A DNA stretch of 64,000 bases, from contig CM033108.1 in NCBI GenBank assembly GCA_019321725.1, positions 19,605,799 through 19,669,798 of the forward strand, given 5' to 3'. The first letter of the stretch is position 1, and every line of letters begins with the position of its first letter. Shown one piece after another: positions 47,645 to 60,210 of the stretch. The stretch is from Paulownia fortunei (taxonomy: Eukaryota > Streptophyta > Magnoliopsida > Lamiales > Paulowniaceae). The notes beneath the pieces are model-generated. The model was given only the letters and a program-made list of their open reading frames with translations. It did no database searches and was not told where the DNA came from. The position numbers and the translations under genes were made by a program.

Positions 47645-48425
47645 AGCTTCCACTAGTGGACTTTTTCTAAAAGGCAATACATTAAGCAAGCTTAAAAAAT
47701 GAACTGATCATCCAATGTTTGCGTGCTATTCATCTTTGGCTATAAAATGTATTTTGTTACTTGAAAGGTACTCTTGGACATGAATTATTACTTCATCCAT
47801 CTTCTTCTGCTTCTTGGATAGTATCTCGATATTGTCCTCGAACTTCATATTACAATAATGCCATTGCTGGTCACTGACTCACTTATTTGAACCACATAAT
47901 TGCAATTAACTTTCCTTTTTCATGCAGGACAAGGTAGCTGAGGAGATATCATTTTCCATAATGTGCCTAATTTGGATCGCACTGTTGATATCTTTATAAT
48001 CTTAGACAAAAGAATGAACAAAAGGACCGTCTACTTCCCAATTTCATCATTCATAATCTTAGACAATGAATTCGATATAAATCTTTGAATTGTGATAAAT
48101 GCCTAAATCTTGCAGTAGTGAATTACATCAACATATTTAGCTAATAGAGCATAGAATTATTAGACAATGAGTTCGATATAAGCAGGGATTCCCATAATAC
48201 GCTTACAGACCATGAGAGCACACAAATCCTGAAAAGCACTCCGCAAGCTCTTGTCACTACTGTCCCACATCTCCTGCTCCTTCCTCGACATACCGTCACC
48301 ACCAAGGATCCCCTGGTTGTGTGGGTGGTGGTATGAGCCAGAGGAGGCGGTGTATGGTAAGAATAAAGAGGCCGAATTTGAGGTGGGGAAAGGTGAGGAG
48401 CTCTTCTGATAAAAGGTCAACGGCG
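47645..48425 (-). pseudogene. Degenerate gene pieces upstream of the Myb/SANT-like segment
   Basis: The minus-strand frame 48420-48160 (86 codons) has a Ser/Pro/Thr-rich start and then SLRSAFQDLCALMVCKR. Another piece at 47870-47745 reads KFEDNIEILSKKQKKMDEVI, a likely amphipathic helix. They are in the same strand as the Myb/SANT-like pieces and could be its 5' part, but no family match is clear. Stops and frame changes are present. Confidence 0.3.
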
Positions 48426-48534
48426 GAGAGAAGGAAGCACTCCACCTCTCCGGATTTTAATACGTATATGCTGGGTTTAGTATTCAGCTCTCCTAAATGT
48501 TATCTATTATATTTATTTAACTTCCACTTAATAA

Positions 48535-51500
48535 ATTTAATTCTATACTAAAAAATAGGACTTAGTGTTACATTATATGAACTATTATTCAGCATGAATT
48601 AGTTTACAAGAATTTGTTTTAAGTTAAATCGTACCCGATTAACATCATTAAGCAAATTCTTGAGCCCAGTCTACCTTTTTATGGGAAAGAGAGTGAGAAT
48701 TATGAGGAAAACATTTTTAAATTCCAAACTGCACATGCATGCGCATGTATATACTTGGTACGAAAAATATGGGGTGTTCATATTATTGGATATTACTGAC
48801 ATTTTAATATCTCTTAAAATATATGTTAAAATAGTCTACATCCTTAACTATATTATAATTTCATTGTTCTACCTAAAGTATAAGAGCTATGTTACTAGTT
48901 GTGTTTGTGCATGAATTGTGAAGAAAATGTGAGCTCGCCACTTTTCTTGCACATATGATACACAACATGGCTTTTATTACTAACAATTGATTTCATACAT
49001 TTTTTTGCTATATTCATTCGATAATTCCTAGTAAAATATTTCATAAGAAAATGTGTCATCTAATAAATAAGGAATTCTTTCTTAAACTTTAAATGAGATT
49101 GGATACTTTAGGCATATCATTATTTGCGTTTTGAGACCTCTAAGTTAACTATACTTACATTAATACGTGTATAATCACATACCACATAAATTTTACGATG
49201 GTGGATTATTACAAAAGAAAAATCCTAGCTTCTTCTCTCTCTCTCTGATGTTTTCTATACTCATTTAAATTTTATCTCTTTGTACAATTTTAATATTATG
49301 TACACTAAGATTATGCATACGTGCGTGTATTATTTTGATTAAGTTGTTCATTCTTTTATTTATGTGAATTTGGACACTTAGAATCAAGAAAATCCAAGTT
49401 TACTGCTATGTTTTGATTGTTATGGGGGTTTCTATTTTGCAATTTTTGATTTATTATATAATATGCATCTTTGGTGTTTGATCTTGGACCTATACGATTG
49501 ATATTCTTGGAATCATGCTACTTCAATATTTCATGGCAAAGGACATCCATTCACGTGAAATAGTAGTGTCTCCAATTAAGGTTGGGATGAAGAGGGAGTT
49601 TTCCATGATGATGAAGGTGCAATTCAAAATTTGCGTTGGTAGAAGGAAAATGACTAGGTCATGCATGTATTTCTAGAAAATACGTGGGAAGTGATGGCAA
49701 GATTGGTATAGGGTGAAGTTTGGAAGATATTTAAAGTTTTGGATGGCAATGAAGGGATAAAAAGGGATTTAGTGGAGGTAGAGACTGATATAAGGGATGA
49801 TTTAATAAGTTTTGAAAGTAGGGGATGATTTAATAAGTTTTGAAAGTAGAGGCTGATTGGATGGAAGGTGGGCAACCTTTATGCACAAAATCACCTTTGC
49901 CTTAAGTTTGAGGTAGTTATAAAGATTTTATCCAAGAAGGTTATAAAACAAATGTAGTAAGCTGCAATTTAGGATCTAAGACAATTGAGATGCTACAAGT
50001 GGTTGTCTGAGAATCCTTTGAAGAGGTTCACATGCTCGTCTTTGCAACTACAAGATGAAGGGAGTTAAGATCAGAGACATGAGTCGTAGAGAGTTGTGGT
50101 GCAATAACTTTAATTAGCAATTAACTCCTTTGAAAATATAGGCAATGGGGTGACTAGAGTCAGAACTTTAGGTACTAACTAGATTATGTGGATTAGTGTG
50201 CTCAAGCGATGAATGCCATGGAGAAAAGGTAAAGGCTCATAAAATCCCTAATATAAATTGATTTAGATGAATCTATCAGACTTGCTATAGGTTGTTGTTA
50301 TGTAGTTTATTATACCTAATCTATTCGAATTGCACTTGCACAGTAGAAAATATAAATACATATTCACATAAGTACATTTATTTGGAAAATAAAAATTATC
50401 TCCGAGATGTGTTGAATGCATGCAAAGTTGATCTTTCAGACTAATTGAAAATAGTGCTCTAATCGTATACATTCAATAATGATTGCTTTCTATCACAATT
50501 GCAAAGGTGATAATCACACCCAACAAAGCATGTGTGTTTGAATGGACCAATTGACAATCTTTTTATCTTTTTGGTTTGTTCTTCTTTTGGCTTTAGGTTG
50601 ATTCTTTAAACTATTGTTGGTCGATTAATGCTACTCTGTGATTCATACGTGGTGGCAAAGTAGTCTAATTCTAGCCTAAATCACATGAATGATACCACTT
50701 ATACCTAAGGAGCTAGCTTTTAGGAATAAATTAAACATGCCATGTTGTTTAGTGTATATGTACTAGCATTGCACTTGTATTGCATATTTTTGCATGGTGA
50801 CCTTCACAATTTTTAGACTATGAAATGTTCTATGTGGAGAATGAACAAAACAAATTCATGAAAAATCATATCCATAAGTATGTTAGATTTTGAAGTGCAT
50901 AAAGAATGAAGTGAAAACGAAGATGGTTGACACAAAAACGAACTAAGGAACATTTTTATGTCCATAACTATAAGAAACACGTGACTAATACAGTTTTATT
51001 GGTGGAAAGAGAATTGAATAGAAGAATAAGTTTTAATATAACACTGAGAAGGTAAGGTACTAAGATATAAGTAGTGTTTTTCACACGTGCTTAGCACCCC
51101 ATATGGATAATATTTACATAAAAATAAATATTTACATCTTTTACGCATCAAAACAAACAATAGTGATATAAAAAAAGGTCAAAACATCTCCATTATAATC
51201 TTTTACCTTCTCTGTATATAATGGACAAATAAATATATCGATATACAATCTCTTATGCTAGAATAGTATCGGAAGAGCCAACTCAATGACCTATTTTATA
51301 ATCTAATTTTTATTAGGGTTTTCTTTTTTGAAATAGTTTCTTTCTTATATAATATGCATCTTTGGCGTTTGATATTGGACTTATGTGAATGATATTGTTG
51401 GAAATCTACTACTCATATATTGGAATAGCAAAGGACATCGATTCAGGTGAAATAGTAGTGTCCTTAATCCGAGCTAGGATGAAGAGGGAGTTCACCATGA

Positions 51501-54177
51501 TGATGAAGGCCCAGTCAGAAATGGGTGTGTTTTCAGTGTGCTAAAGAAAAGTGCTATGTCCTTGAATACATGTAATTCCATAAAATGGGAAGTAGTGGTA
51601 AGATTGGTATGTGGTGAAGTTGGAAGATAATTGTGTTTTAGATGACGATGAACGAGCAAAGAGGGATTTAGTGGAGGTAGGGACTGATGTATGGGATGAT
51701 TTTTGGAAATTTAGAAGTTAAGATAACTATTGAAGAGAGATTTAGGAAAGATAAAGTAGGGGTGGATTCCATGGAATGTGGACAACCTTTGTGCACAATA
51801 TCACCTTTATCTTTGGTTAGAGGTAGTGATAAAGATTTTTTCCAGAAAGGTGTAGACAAATGGTGTTAGCTCTAATTTTTAATCTGAGATAATTGGAGAA
51901 GCTACAAGCTGCTTGTTTGAGAATCCTTTGAGGAGGTGCACTTGCTTGGCTTTGCAACTACAAGATGATGGAAAGGAGTTAAGATCAAAGACATGAGTAG
52001 TAAAAAGTTGTGGTGCAATAACTTAAACTAGTAGTCCATTCCTTTGAAAATATAGGAAATGGGGTGACTAGAGTCTGAACTTTAGGGACTAACTTGGCTA
52101 TCTAGATTAGTGTGTTCATGGCGAAAAGGTAAAGGCTTTTAAGATGAATCTATCAGACTTACTATAGGTTGTTGTTATGTAGTTTATTATGCCTAATCTA
52201 TTTGAATTGCATTTGCATAATAGAAAATAGAAATACATATTCACCTAAGTACATCTATTTGAAAAATAAAAAGTGCCTTCGAGATGTGTTGAATGCATGC
52301 AAAGTTGATATTTCTTACTAATTGGAAATAGTGCTCTAATTGTATATATTCAATAATGAATGCTTCCCATCACAATTGCAAAGGTGATAATCTCACCCAT
52401 TAAAGTATGTGTTTTTGAATAGACCAATTAATAGTCCTTTTCTCTTTTGGGTTCTTTTTTTTTTAGCTTTTGGGTTGATTCTTTAACTTGTGTTGGTTGA
52501 TTAATGATTCTTTATTATTCATATGTGGTGGCAAAGTAATGTAATTCTAGCCTAACTGACAGGAATGATACCATTTATAGCCAGGGAGCTAGATTTTAGG
52601 ATTAAATAAAACATGATATATTGTTTAGTCTATATGTACTAGCATTGCACTTGTATTGCATATTTTTGCATAGTGACCTTAACAATTTTTAGACTTCAAA
52701 ATATTTTGTGCGGACAATGAACCATACAAATTCATGAAAAACCATATCCATAAGTATGTTAGATTTTGAAGTGCACAACGAATGAAGTGAAAATGAAAAT
52801 GGTTGACACAAAAATGAACTAAGGAACATTCTTATATCCATACCTATAAGGAATTATGTCCATAACTATAAGAAACATGTGACTGATATAATTTATTTGG
52901 TGGAAAGTGAATTGAATAGAAGAATAAATTTTAATATAACACTTACAAGGTGGGGTACTAAGATATGTGTAGTGTTTTTCACATGTGCTTAGCACCCCTT
53001 ATGGATAATATTTACATAGAACTAAATATTTACCTCTTTTAGGCATCAAAACAAACCATAGAAATATAAAAAAGGTCAAAACATCTCCACTATAATCTCT
53101 TACCTTCTTTGTTAATATAGTGGACAAATAAATATATCGATATACAATCCTTTTTGCTAGAATAGTGTCGGATGAGCCAATTAAATGACCTATTTTATAT
53201 TCTAATTTTTATTAGGGTGTTCTCTTTTGCAATAGTTGCTTATATAATATGCATCTTTGGTGTTTGATATTAGATGTGTGTGAATGATATTGTTGGAAAT
53301 CTGCTACTCATTTATTATAATGACAAAAGACATCAATTTAGGTGAAATAGTAGTGTCCCTAATCCGAGCTAGGATGAAGAGAGAGTTCCCCATTATGATG
53401 AAGGCCCAGTTAGAAATGGGGATGTTTCCAATCTGCTAAAGGAAAGTGCTATGTCCTTGAATACATGTAATTCTAGAAAATGGGAAGTGGTGGTAAGATT
53501 GATATGTGGTGAAATTGGAAGATAATTGTGTTTTGGATGACTATGAACGAGCAAGAAGGGATTTAGCGGAGGTAGGGATTGATGTATGGTATGATTTTGG
53601 AAGTTTAGAAGTTAAGGTAATTGTTGAAGAGAGATTTAGGAAAGATAAAGTATGGGTGGATTCCATGGAATGTGGGCAACCTTTGTGCACAATAACCTTT
53701 GTCTTGGGTTAGAGGTAGTGATAAAGATTTTTTTCTGATAAGGTGTAGACAAATGGAGTTAGCTCTAATTTTTAATCTGAGAAAAATGGAGAGGCTACAA
53801 GCTGGTTGTTTGAGAATCATTTGAGAAGGTTCACTTGCTCAGCTTTGCAACTACATGATAACGGAAAGGAGTTAAGATCAAAGATATGAGTGGTAGAGAG
53901 TTGTGGTGCAATGACTTAAACTTGTAGTCTGTTCTTTGAAAATATAGGAAATGGGGTGACTAGTGTCTGAACTTTAGGGACTAACTTGGCTATCTGGATT
54001 AGTGTGTCATGTGATGAGTGCAATGGGTAAAAGGTAAAGGCTTTTAAAATCCCTAATATAAATTTATTTAGATGAATCTATAGGATTTACTATAGGTTGT
54101 TGTTATGTAGTTTATTATGCCTAATCTATTTGAATTGCACTTGCATAGCAGAAAAGAGAAATACATATTCATCTAAG
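48535..54177 (+). repeat. Left arm of a 14.4-kb foldback-like inverted repeat
   Basis: The arm has an outer segment (48535-49440) and then tandem units of about 1.9 kb: unit A from about 49464, B from about 51355 and C from about 53250 (broken off at 54177). Spacing of a TGCATCTTTGG marker gives 1891 and 1895 bases. The outer segment and units recur inverted at 57126-62990. Units carry old coding-like text (see the ORF entry) but no intact gene. Unit A has a 24-base local duplication near 49796-49848. Confidence 0.85.
53506..53712 (+). pseudogene. Conserved reading frame of the foldback unit (unknown family)
   Basis: A 68-codon frame in unit C contains VLDDYERARRDLAEVGIDVW and FGSLEVKVIVEERFRKDKVW. 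The same motif order is readable in unit A (49690-49910), unit B (51605-51869) and inverted in units D (58640-58380) and E (59480-59330). Its persistence suggests that the ancestral unit encoded a protein. I cannot name the family. All copies are broken. Confidence 0.45.
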
Positions 54178-54375
54178 TGATAATTAAAGTGAGGGTATAA
54201 CAACTACCTATTATGACATACTTGTTTCCATACCAAAGAACATATCTATTTGTGCAAAAAGAGTTGTGTATGATCACTACAAAAAATATATCAACCAAAG
54301 AATAACATCAAGGTCTAAAACAATACGTATCATCAAGCACAACCATATCATTCATGCTCAATTCTCTATTGGTTT
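54178..54375 (-). repeat. Fragment shared with the Athila-like region
   Basis: It matches 9538-9730 nearly throughout ('gataattaaag', 'atatatcaaccaaagaataa', 'caaccatatcattcatgc'). At 9538 it lies downstream of the Athila-like pol on the minus strand, so this is probably a scrap of the same gypsy family at the junction of the left foldback arm and the copia remnant. Confidence 0.65.
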
Positions 54376-54419
54376 CGCCATAGCTTCTAGTCAGTTCTAA
54401 TCTTTTTCTTTTATTTTAG

Positions 54420-56894
54420 AAATCCCTATGATTAGAGAAGTAATATTTTCATATATTTTCATAAAGGAGTACAAATGTATATATCAGTACATAAAACAAT
54501 TATAGATAATATTCTAGGCTATACACTATCTTAGGATAAGAATATGTCTAACCTTAAAGAAAAGAATTTATAGTTCACAAATGTGATAGCTAAATCATCC
54601 TACCGTTACTCATTTGATGATAATTGACAACTCACGCTAACAATGCTATCATGTTTTCCTTGAATGTTTCTAAATATGTATGGGGTGAGGCTATTTTAAG
54701 AATAATCTATTTGATTAACAAGATGCCTACCAATGTACTTAACTACACTACAACCCTAGACTATCTTAATTTTTTTTTTCCATAAACACATATTCATTCT
54801 AACCTACCTCTAAAGGTTTTTGGTTATACTATTTTTGGATGTTCTTCCCACTCATTTGCAAAAGTAGTGGATTTTAAACATTTTCTCCCAGTCCTTTGTC
54901 CTGTAAATCGTCTTGTGTAAATCGTCTTGTGTAAACAGGGGATTAATACTTTAGATGTGAGGGATACTGGATTACTTAACAATACTTTCCAAACATAAGT
55001 GTAACTTCAACAAAAGGATAAAAACAACCTAAGACTCTAAGGAAACATGACTCAGAGCTTCTAGTTTATACCAGAAAAAAATCATCAAAAGAGTAAAGAC
55101 CCTACTATTGCATCTATGTAAAATTAATCAGATTCTCCGGGTAATGAGCTCCTAAATAATCTAGGTACTCAAATCTTGTTTTACCCTATTTTCCTCCCAC
55201 TTTACCACCTATTTTTATTCACAATAGATAATCCACATAGACACCTCTAGATCTTGATATTTCTATAGCCATTTAGAAAGGAACCCTTTCTTACACCAAC
55301 CATCCTATCACAAAATATTTATCTTATGAGAAACTCTTTGAAAGTCATAGGGTCTTTTATGTAAAAAATCTATTAGTTGTTTGTTCCAAGAAATATTTAG
55401 AAAGTACTTGCTGATCCTAATTGGAAATTAGCAGTAATGGAAGAGATGAATGCTCTTAGAAGAACTGGCACATGGTAGATTACAGATTAACCTAAATGAT
55501 AAAAAACTATTGGATGCAAATGAGTATTTACGATTAAATGCAAGGCTAATGAAAGTCTAGAGATGTAGAAAACGAGACTTGTGGTAAAAGGATTTACACA
55601 AATAATTGGACTTTACTGCCAAGATATTTTTGCTTTGGTGGCCAAAATAAATTCTATTGGTGTGCAGTTAATTCCAACTAGCCCTTCTACCTATTGGATG
55701 TTAAAAATATTTTCTGAAATAATGATTTGGAAGAACAAGTGTTTACATGTTTGCCACTAGGATTTGAGGAGAAGTTCGGCCAACATAAGTCTAGTAGTAA
55801 CTTAGAAAGTTTTTATACAGTCTCAAACAATCTCCAAGAGCTTGGTTTGGAAGATTTGGAAAGGTTGTGATTGGTTATGGCTACTATCAAAGTTAGCAGA
55901 CCATACCATGTTCTACAAACATAGTGAAATGGGCAAGATTGCTATTTTAATTATGACATAATTTAGGTGGGAGATGATATTGAAGAATTAGCAAGGTTGC
56001 AGAGAAAGCTTGCAGAAGACTTTGAGATTAAAGATCTGGGAGTGCTAAAGTATTTTCTCAGGATAGAGATTCCAAGATCGAGAGAGGGCATATTCATAAA
56101 CCAAAATAAGTATATCCCTTATTTACTCAAAGAAATAAGACTTGTTGGTTGCAAAGCTACAGAAACTCCAATTGAAGCCAATCTAAAGCTTAATGCTGCC
56201 AAACTAAAGAATGTGACTGACAGGAGAAATACTAGTGACTAGTGGGCAGGTTAATTTACCTATCACATACATGCCTAGGTATAGATTTTGAAGTTAGCAT
56301 GGTAAGATAATTTCATGCACTTACCTCGACAAGAACAATTTAATGCAGTGTATATTTAAAAAGGACCCTAGGGAAAGGTCTATTGTTCAAAAAATGTGAC
56401 CATATACAAGTTGACGTCTATATAAATATGGATTGGGCAGGCACAATTGATGGATGATCAACTCTAGCTATTAAAACTTCATTAGAGGAAATCTCGTCAG
56501 TTGGTGAAGTAAAAAAAACAAAGTGTTGTTGCAAGAAGTAGTGTAGAAGCTGAGTTCAGGTCACTTGCACAAGGAATATGTGAGGTGATGTGGATAAAAA
56601 ATTTACTATAGGACTTGAAGATTTTTGCCCCTTCTCCCATGAGGATTTATTGTGATAATAAGGTTGCAACTTCAATTATTCATAATCTGGTTCTACATGA
56701 AAGAACTAAGCATATTAAAGTGGCAAGCACTTTATCAAAAAAATTGATTGAGAGTTGTTTAATCTTCATGTCCTATGTTTTTAACCACTAAACAAGTTGT
56801 TGATAGACTCACTAAGGGGCTACGCAATAAATAATTTCAAAGTTTGATAGGCAAACTAACTATGGCAGATATCTGCAAGCTAGCTTGTGAGGAG
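54420..56894 (+). pseudogene. Ty1/copia integrase-RT-RNase H remnant
   Basis: Broken frames in copia order. The integrase C-terminal part has VWGEAILRIIYLINKMPTNV (about 54680-54740). The RT follows from about 55410, with a WRVMEEMNAL-like start and later FEIKDLGVLKYFLRIEIPRS (56023-56083) in the open frame 55967-56242. The YVDD box just before it is degraded. The RNase H end has [18 protein letters not shown] text (about 56540-56580). The 3' end leads to LTKGL and a purine-rich tract (56886-56894). Gag and protease are absent. It may be the 3' part of the element whose 5' end is at 23257-23912. Confidence 0.8.
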
Positions 56895-57125
56895 TATTGG
56901 AAAGTACAATATTCAGTGATTAAATCACTGGATTTTAAGGATAACAGACATATAAATATGTATAGAAAGAGATTTAATGAAATTCTAAAATTAGGGAAGT
57001 TAGATTGCGAGAGTTTATACTATTGTTAGTTTCCTAATTATCTCTTTGTAGTTCTTTTTAAGAATACCTTGTAAACTATTGGAACATAAGGCAATGTATA
57101 TTCATTCTCCGAATATCAACTTATA
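56895..57125 (+). repeat. Short copia 3' LTR
   Basis: It aligns with the 5' LTR at 23257-23471, from TATTGGAAAG to CAACTTATA. It ends where the right foldback arm begins (57126). Confidence 0.7.
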
Positions 57126-60100
57126 TGGTCTCATGTTCCTAATAGTTATGGATATAAGAAGCTTCCCTAGTTCCTTTATTTTTTGTCAACTTTGCGTTTT
57201 GTCACTTCATTCTCTTAAATTGTGCAATTTAAATCTAGCATATTTATGGATATTGTTTTTCATGATTTTGTTTTGTTCATTGTCTACATTTAACATTTCA
57301 TGGTCTCAAAATTGTGAAGGCCATTGTGCAAAAATGTGCAGTTCACGCGCAATGCTAGTACAATATACACTTAGCATACTTAATTTAATCCTGAAAGTGA
57401 GCTCCTTAGCTATGGTGGTACCATTCATCTAAGTCAAGTAGAATTAGACTCCTTTGACCCAAACATAAATCGCAGAGAAGCATTAATCTGCTAACATCAG
57501 CTTTAAGAATCAACCCAAAAGCCAAAAAATGAACAAACCAAAAAGAAAAAAAGGCTACAAAAATGGTCCATATAAACACACGCTCTGTGTTTGATATATT
57601 AGAGCGAGGATTGTGATTATCAGCTTTGTAATTATGATAGAAACCATTCATTCTAGAATCTAAACAACCAACAACATTATGGGTCACCATTTTCTAAGAG
57701 TTTAAAAGATCAACTTTGCATGCATTCAGCATATCCCGGAGACACTTCCCATTATCTAAATAGATATACTTAGGTGCATATGTATTCCTGCTATACACAT
57801 GCAATTCAAATTGATTAGGCTTAGTAACCTACATTACAACAACCTATAGTAAGTCCAATAAAGTCATCCAAATCAATTTATATTATAGATTTTCGAACTT
57901 TATTTTTTCTCCTTTGCATTCATCACATGAACACAACATTCTGGATACATGAATTACTCTTTAAATTCAGATTCTAGTCACCCCATTACCTACATTTTCA
58001 AAGGACAAAGAATTACCAATTACATAATAAAATTTGAATATAATCTAATTATCAAATATCTTATGCTCGAGCCACAGACATAATAAACCCATAATCTCTC
58101 AAGAAATCCTTTCTCAAGAAGATCCTTTAACTTTCTCGAAGTCGTCTTCAACATAATCTTTTTCAACATTTTCATCTTCAACTTCGACAGACTGCTAGTT
58201 GAAGTCATTGCACCACAACTCTCTACCACTCATGCCTATGATCTTAACTCATTCACCTCATCATGTAGTTGTAAAGCCGAGCAAGTGAAGCTCCTCAAAG
58301 GATTCTCAAACAACCAGCTTGTAGCCTCTCCAATTATCTCTATTCTAAATTGGTATTAATTCTATTTGTCTATCATCTTCTCAGATAAAATCTTTATCAA
58401 TACCTCCAACCTAAGGTAAATGTAATTTTGCACACAATGATTGCCCACCTTCTATGGAATCAACCCCTACTTTATCTATCCTAAATCTTTCTTCAATGAC
58501 TATCTTAACTTCTAAACTTCTTAAATCATCCCTACATCAGTCCTACCTCCTAAATCCCTCTTTCTCTATTCTTCTTCATCCAAAACATCAATTAACTTCC
58601 AACTTCCCCACATACCAATCTTACCACCACTTCCCATAGCCTTTTTTAGAATTATATGCATTCTAAAACCTAGCACTCTCTTTCAACCCCTTGGAAACAT
58701 ACCCATTTTTTACTGCATCTTTATCATCATAGTAAACTCTCTCTTCATCCCAGCCGGAATTGGAGACACTACTATTTCACCTGAATCGATATCCTTTGCG
58801 ATTGCAACATAGAAGTAGTAGACTTCCACAAATATCAATCACGCAAGTCCTGTATCAAACATCAAAGATCCATATTATATAAGAAAATAATAATTACGAA
58901 AAACAAACCTCAAATAAAAATTAGAATATAAACAAATTGGTTCATCTACCAGTACTCTAACATAAGAGACTACACATAGGTCTATTTATTTGTCTATTTC
59001 AAGTAAAAGAGAAGGCAAGATTTTGGAATAGTGATATTTTGAACTTTTCTTTCAATCGCTATTATTTATTTTGATGCCTAAAAGAGGTCGATATTTGGTT
59101 TTGTAAATATTATCCATAAGAAGTGTTAAGCATGTGTGAAAAACACTACTCATATCTTAATACCTTAGCTTTTGAGTGACATAGTGGAACTTATTTTTCT
59201 ACTCAATTTTCTATCCATCTACAAAAATATACCAGTCACATATTCCTTATAGTTATGGATATAAGAATCTTCCCAAGTTCCTTTATTTCTGTCAATTGTA
59301 TGTGTTTTTGCGACCTTCCATCCTATTACCCCCTAGTTCCTACACTTCTTAAATCATCCACTACATTAGTCTCTACCCCCACTAAATCCCTTTTTCCCCT
59401 TTCATTGTCATCTAAAGCGTTAATTATCTTCCAACTCACCACATACCAATCTTACCACTACTTCCCACATTGCCTTTTCCTGGAATTATGTGTATTCTAA
59501 GACTTCGTCACTCTCTTTCAACCCATTGGAAACATGCCCATTTCAAACTGCACCTTTATCATAATAGAAAACTCTCTCTTCATCCTAAATCAGACTGGGA
59601 ACACTACTATTTCATGTGAATTGATGTCATTTGTGATTGAACATAAAAATAACAGAGTTCCAAGAATATCAATCACATAGGTCCAAAATCAAATAGCAAG
59701 GATGCATATTATATTAGAAATCAACAATTGCAAAAGAGAAACCCTAATAACAATCAGAACATGGGAGTAAACTAGGATTTTTTTTTATACTAAATGCCCA
59801 AAATTCACATAAGTAAAATAATAAATAACTTAATCAAAATAATACATGCACGCATACATAATCTTAATTTTGTAGGAAGAGATATAATGTTCAAATGAGT
59901 ATAGTGAACATGAGAGAGAAGAAGTAAGGATTTTTCTTTAGTAAAAATCCAACATCATAAAATTTATGTTGTATGGTGTATATACACATATTTATGTAAG
60001 TATAGGTTAACTAAGAGATCTCAAAATGCAAATAATGGTATGCCTAAAGTATCCCCATCTCATTTAAAGTTTAAAAAAATATTTATTTGCTAGATGACGC

Positions 60101-60210
60101 ATTTGCTTAAATAATATTTTACTAGGAATTATAAAATGGCAATAGCAAAAAAAATGTATGAAACTAATGGCAACACTATTGTTAATAATAAAAGCCATGC
60201 AATGTATCAT

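Noticed and set aside
49464..54177. CRISPR-like or satellite array
   Set aside because: The units are 1.9 kb, only two to three in tandem and diverged; not a CRISPR array and too few for a satellite.
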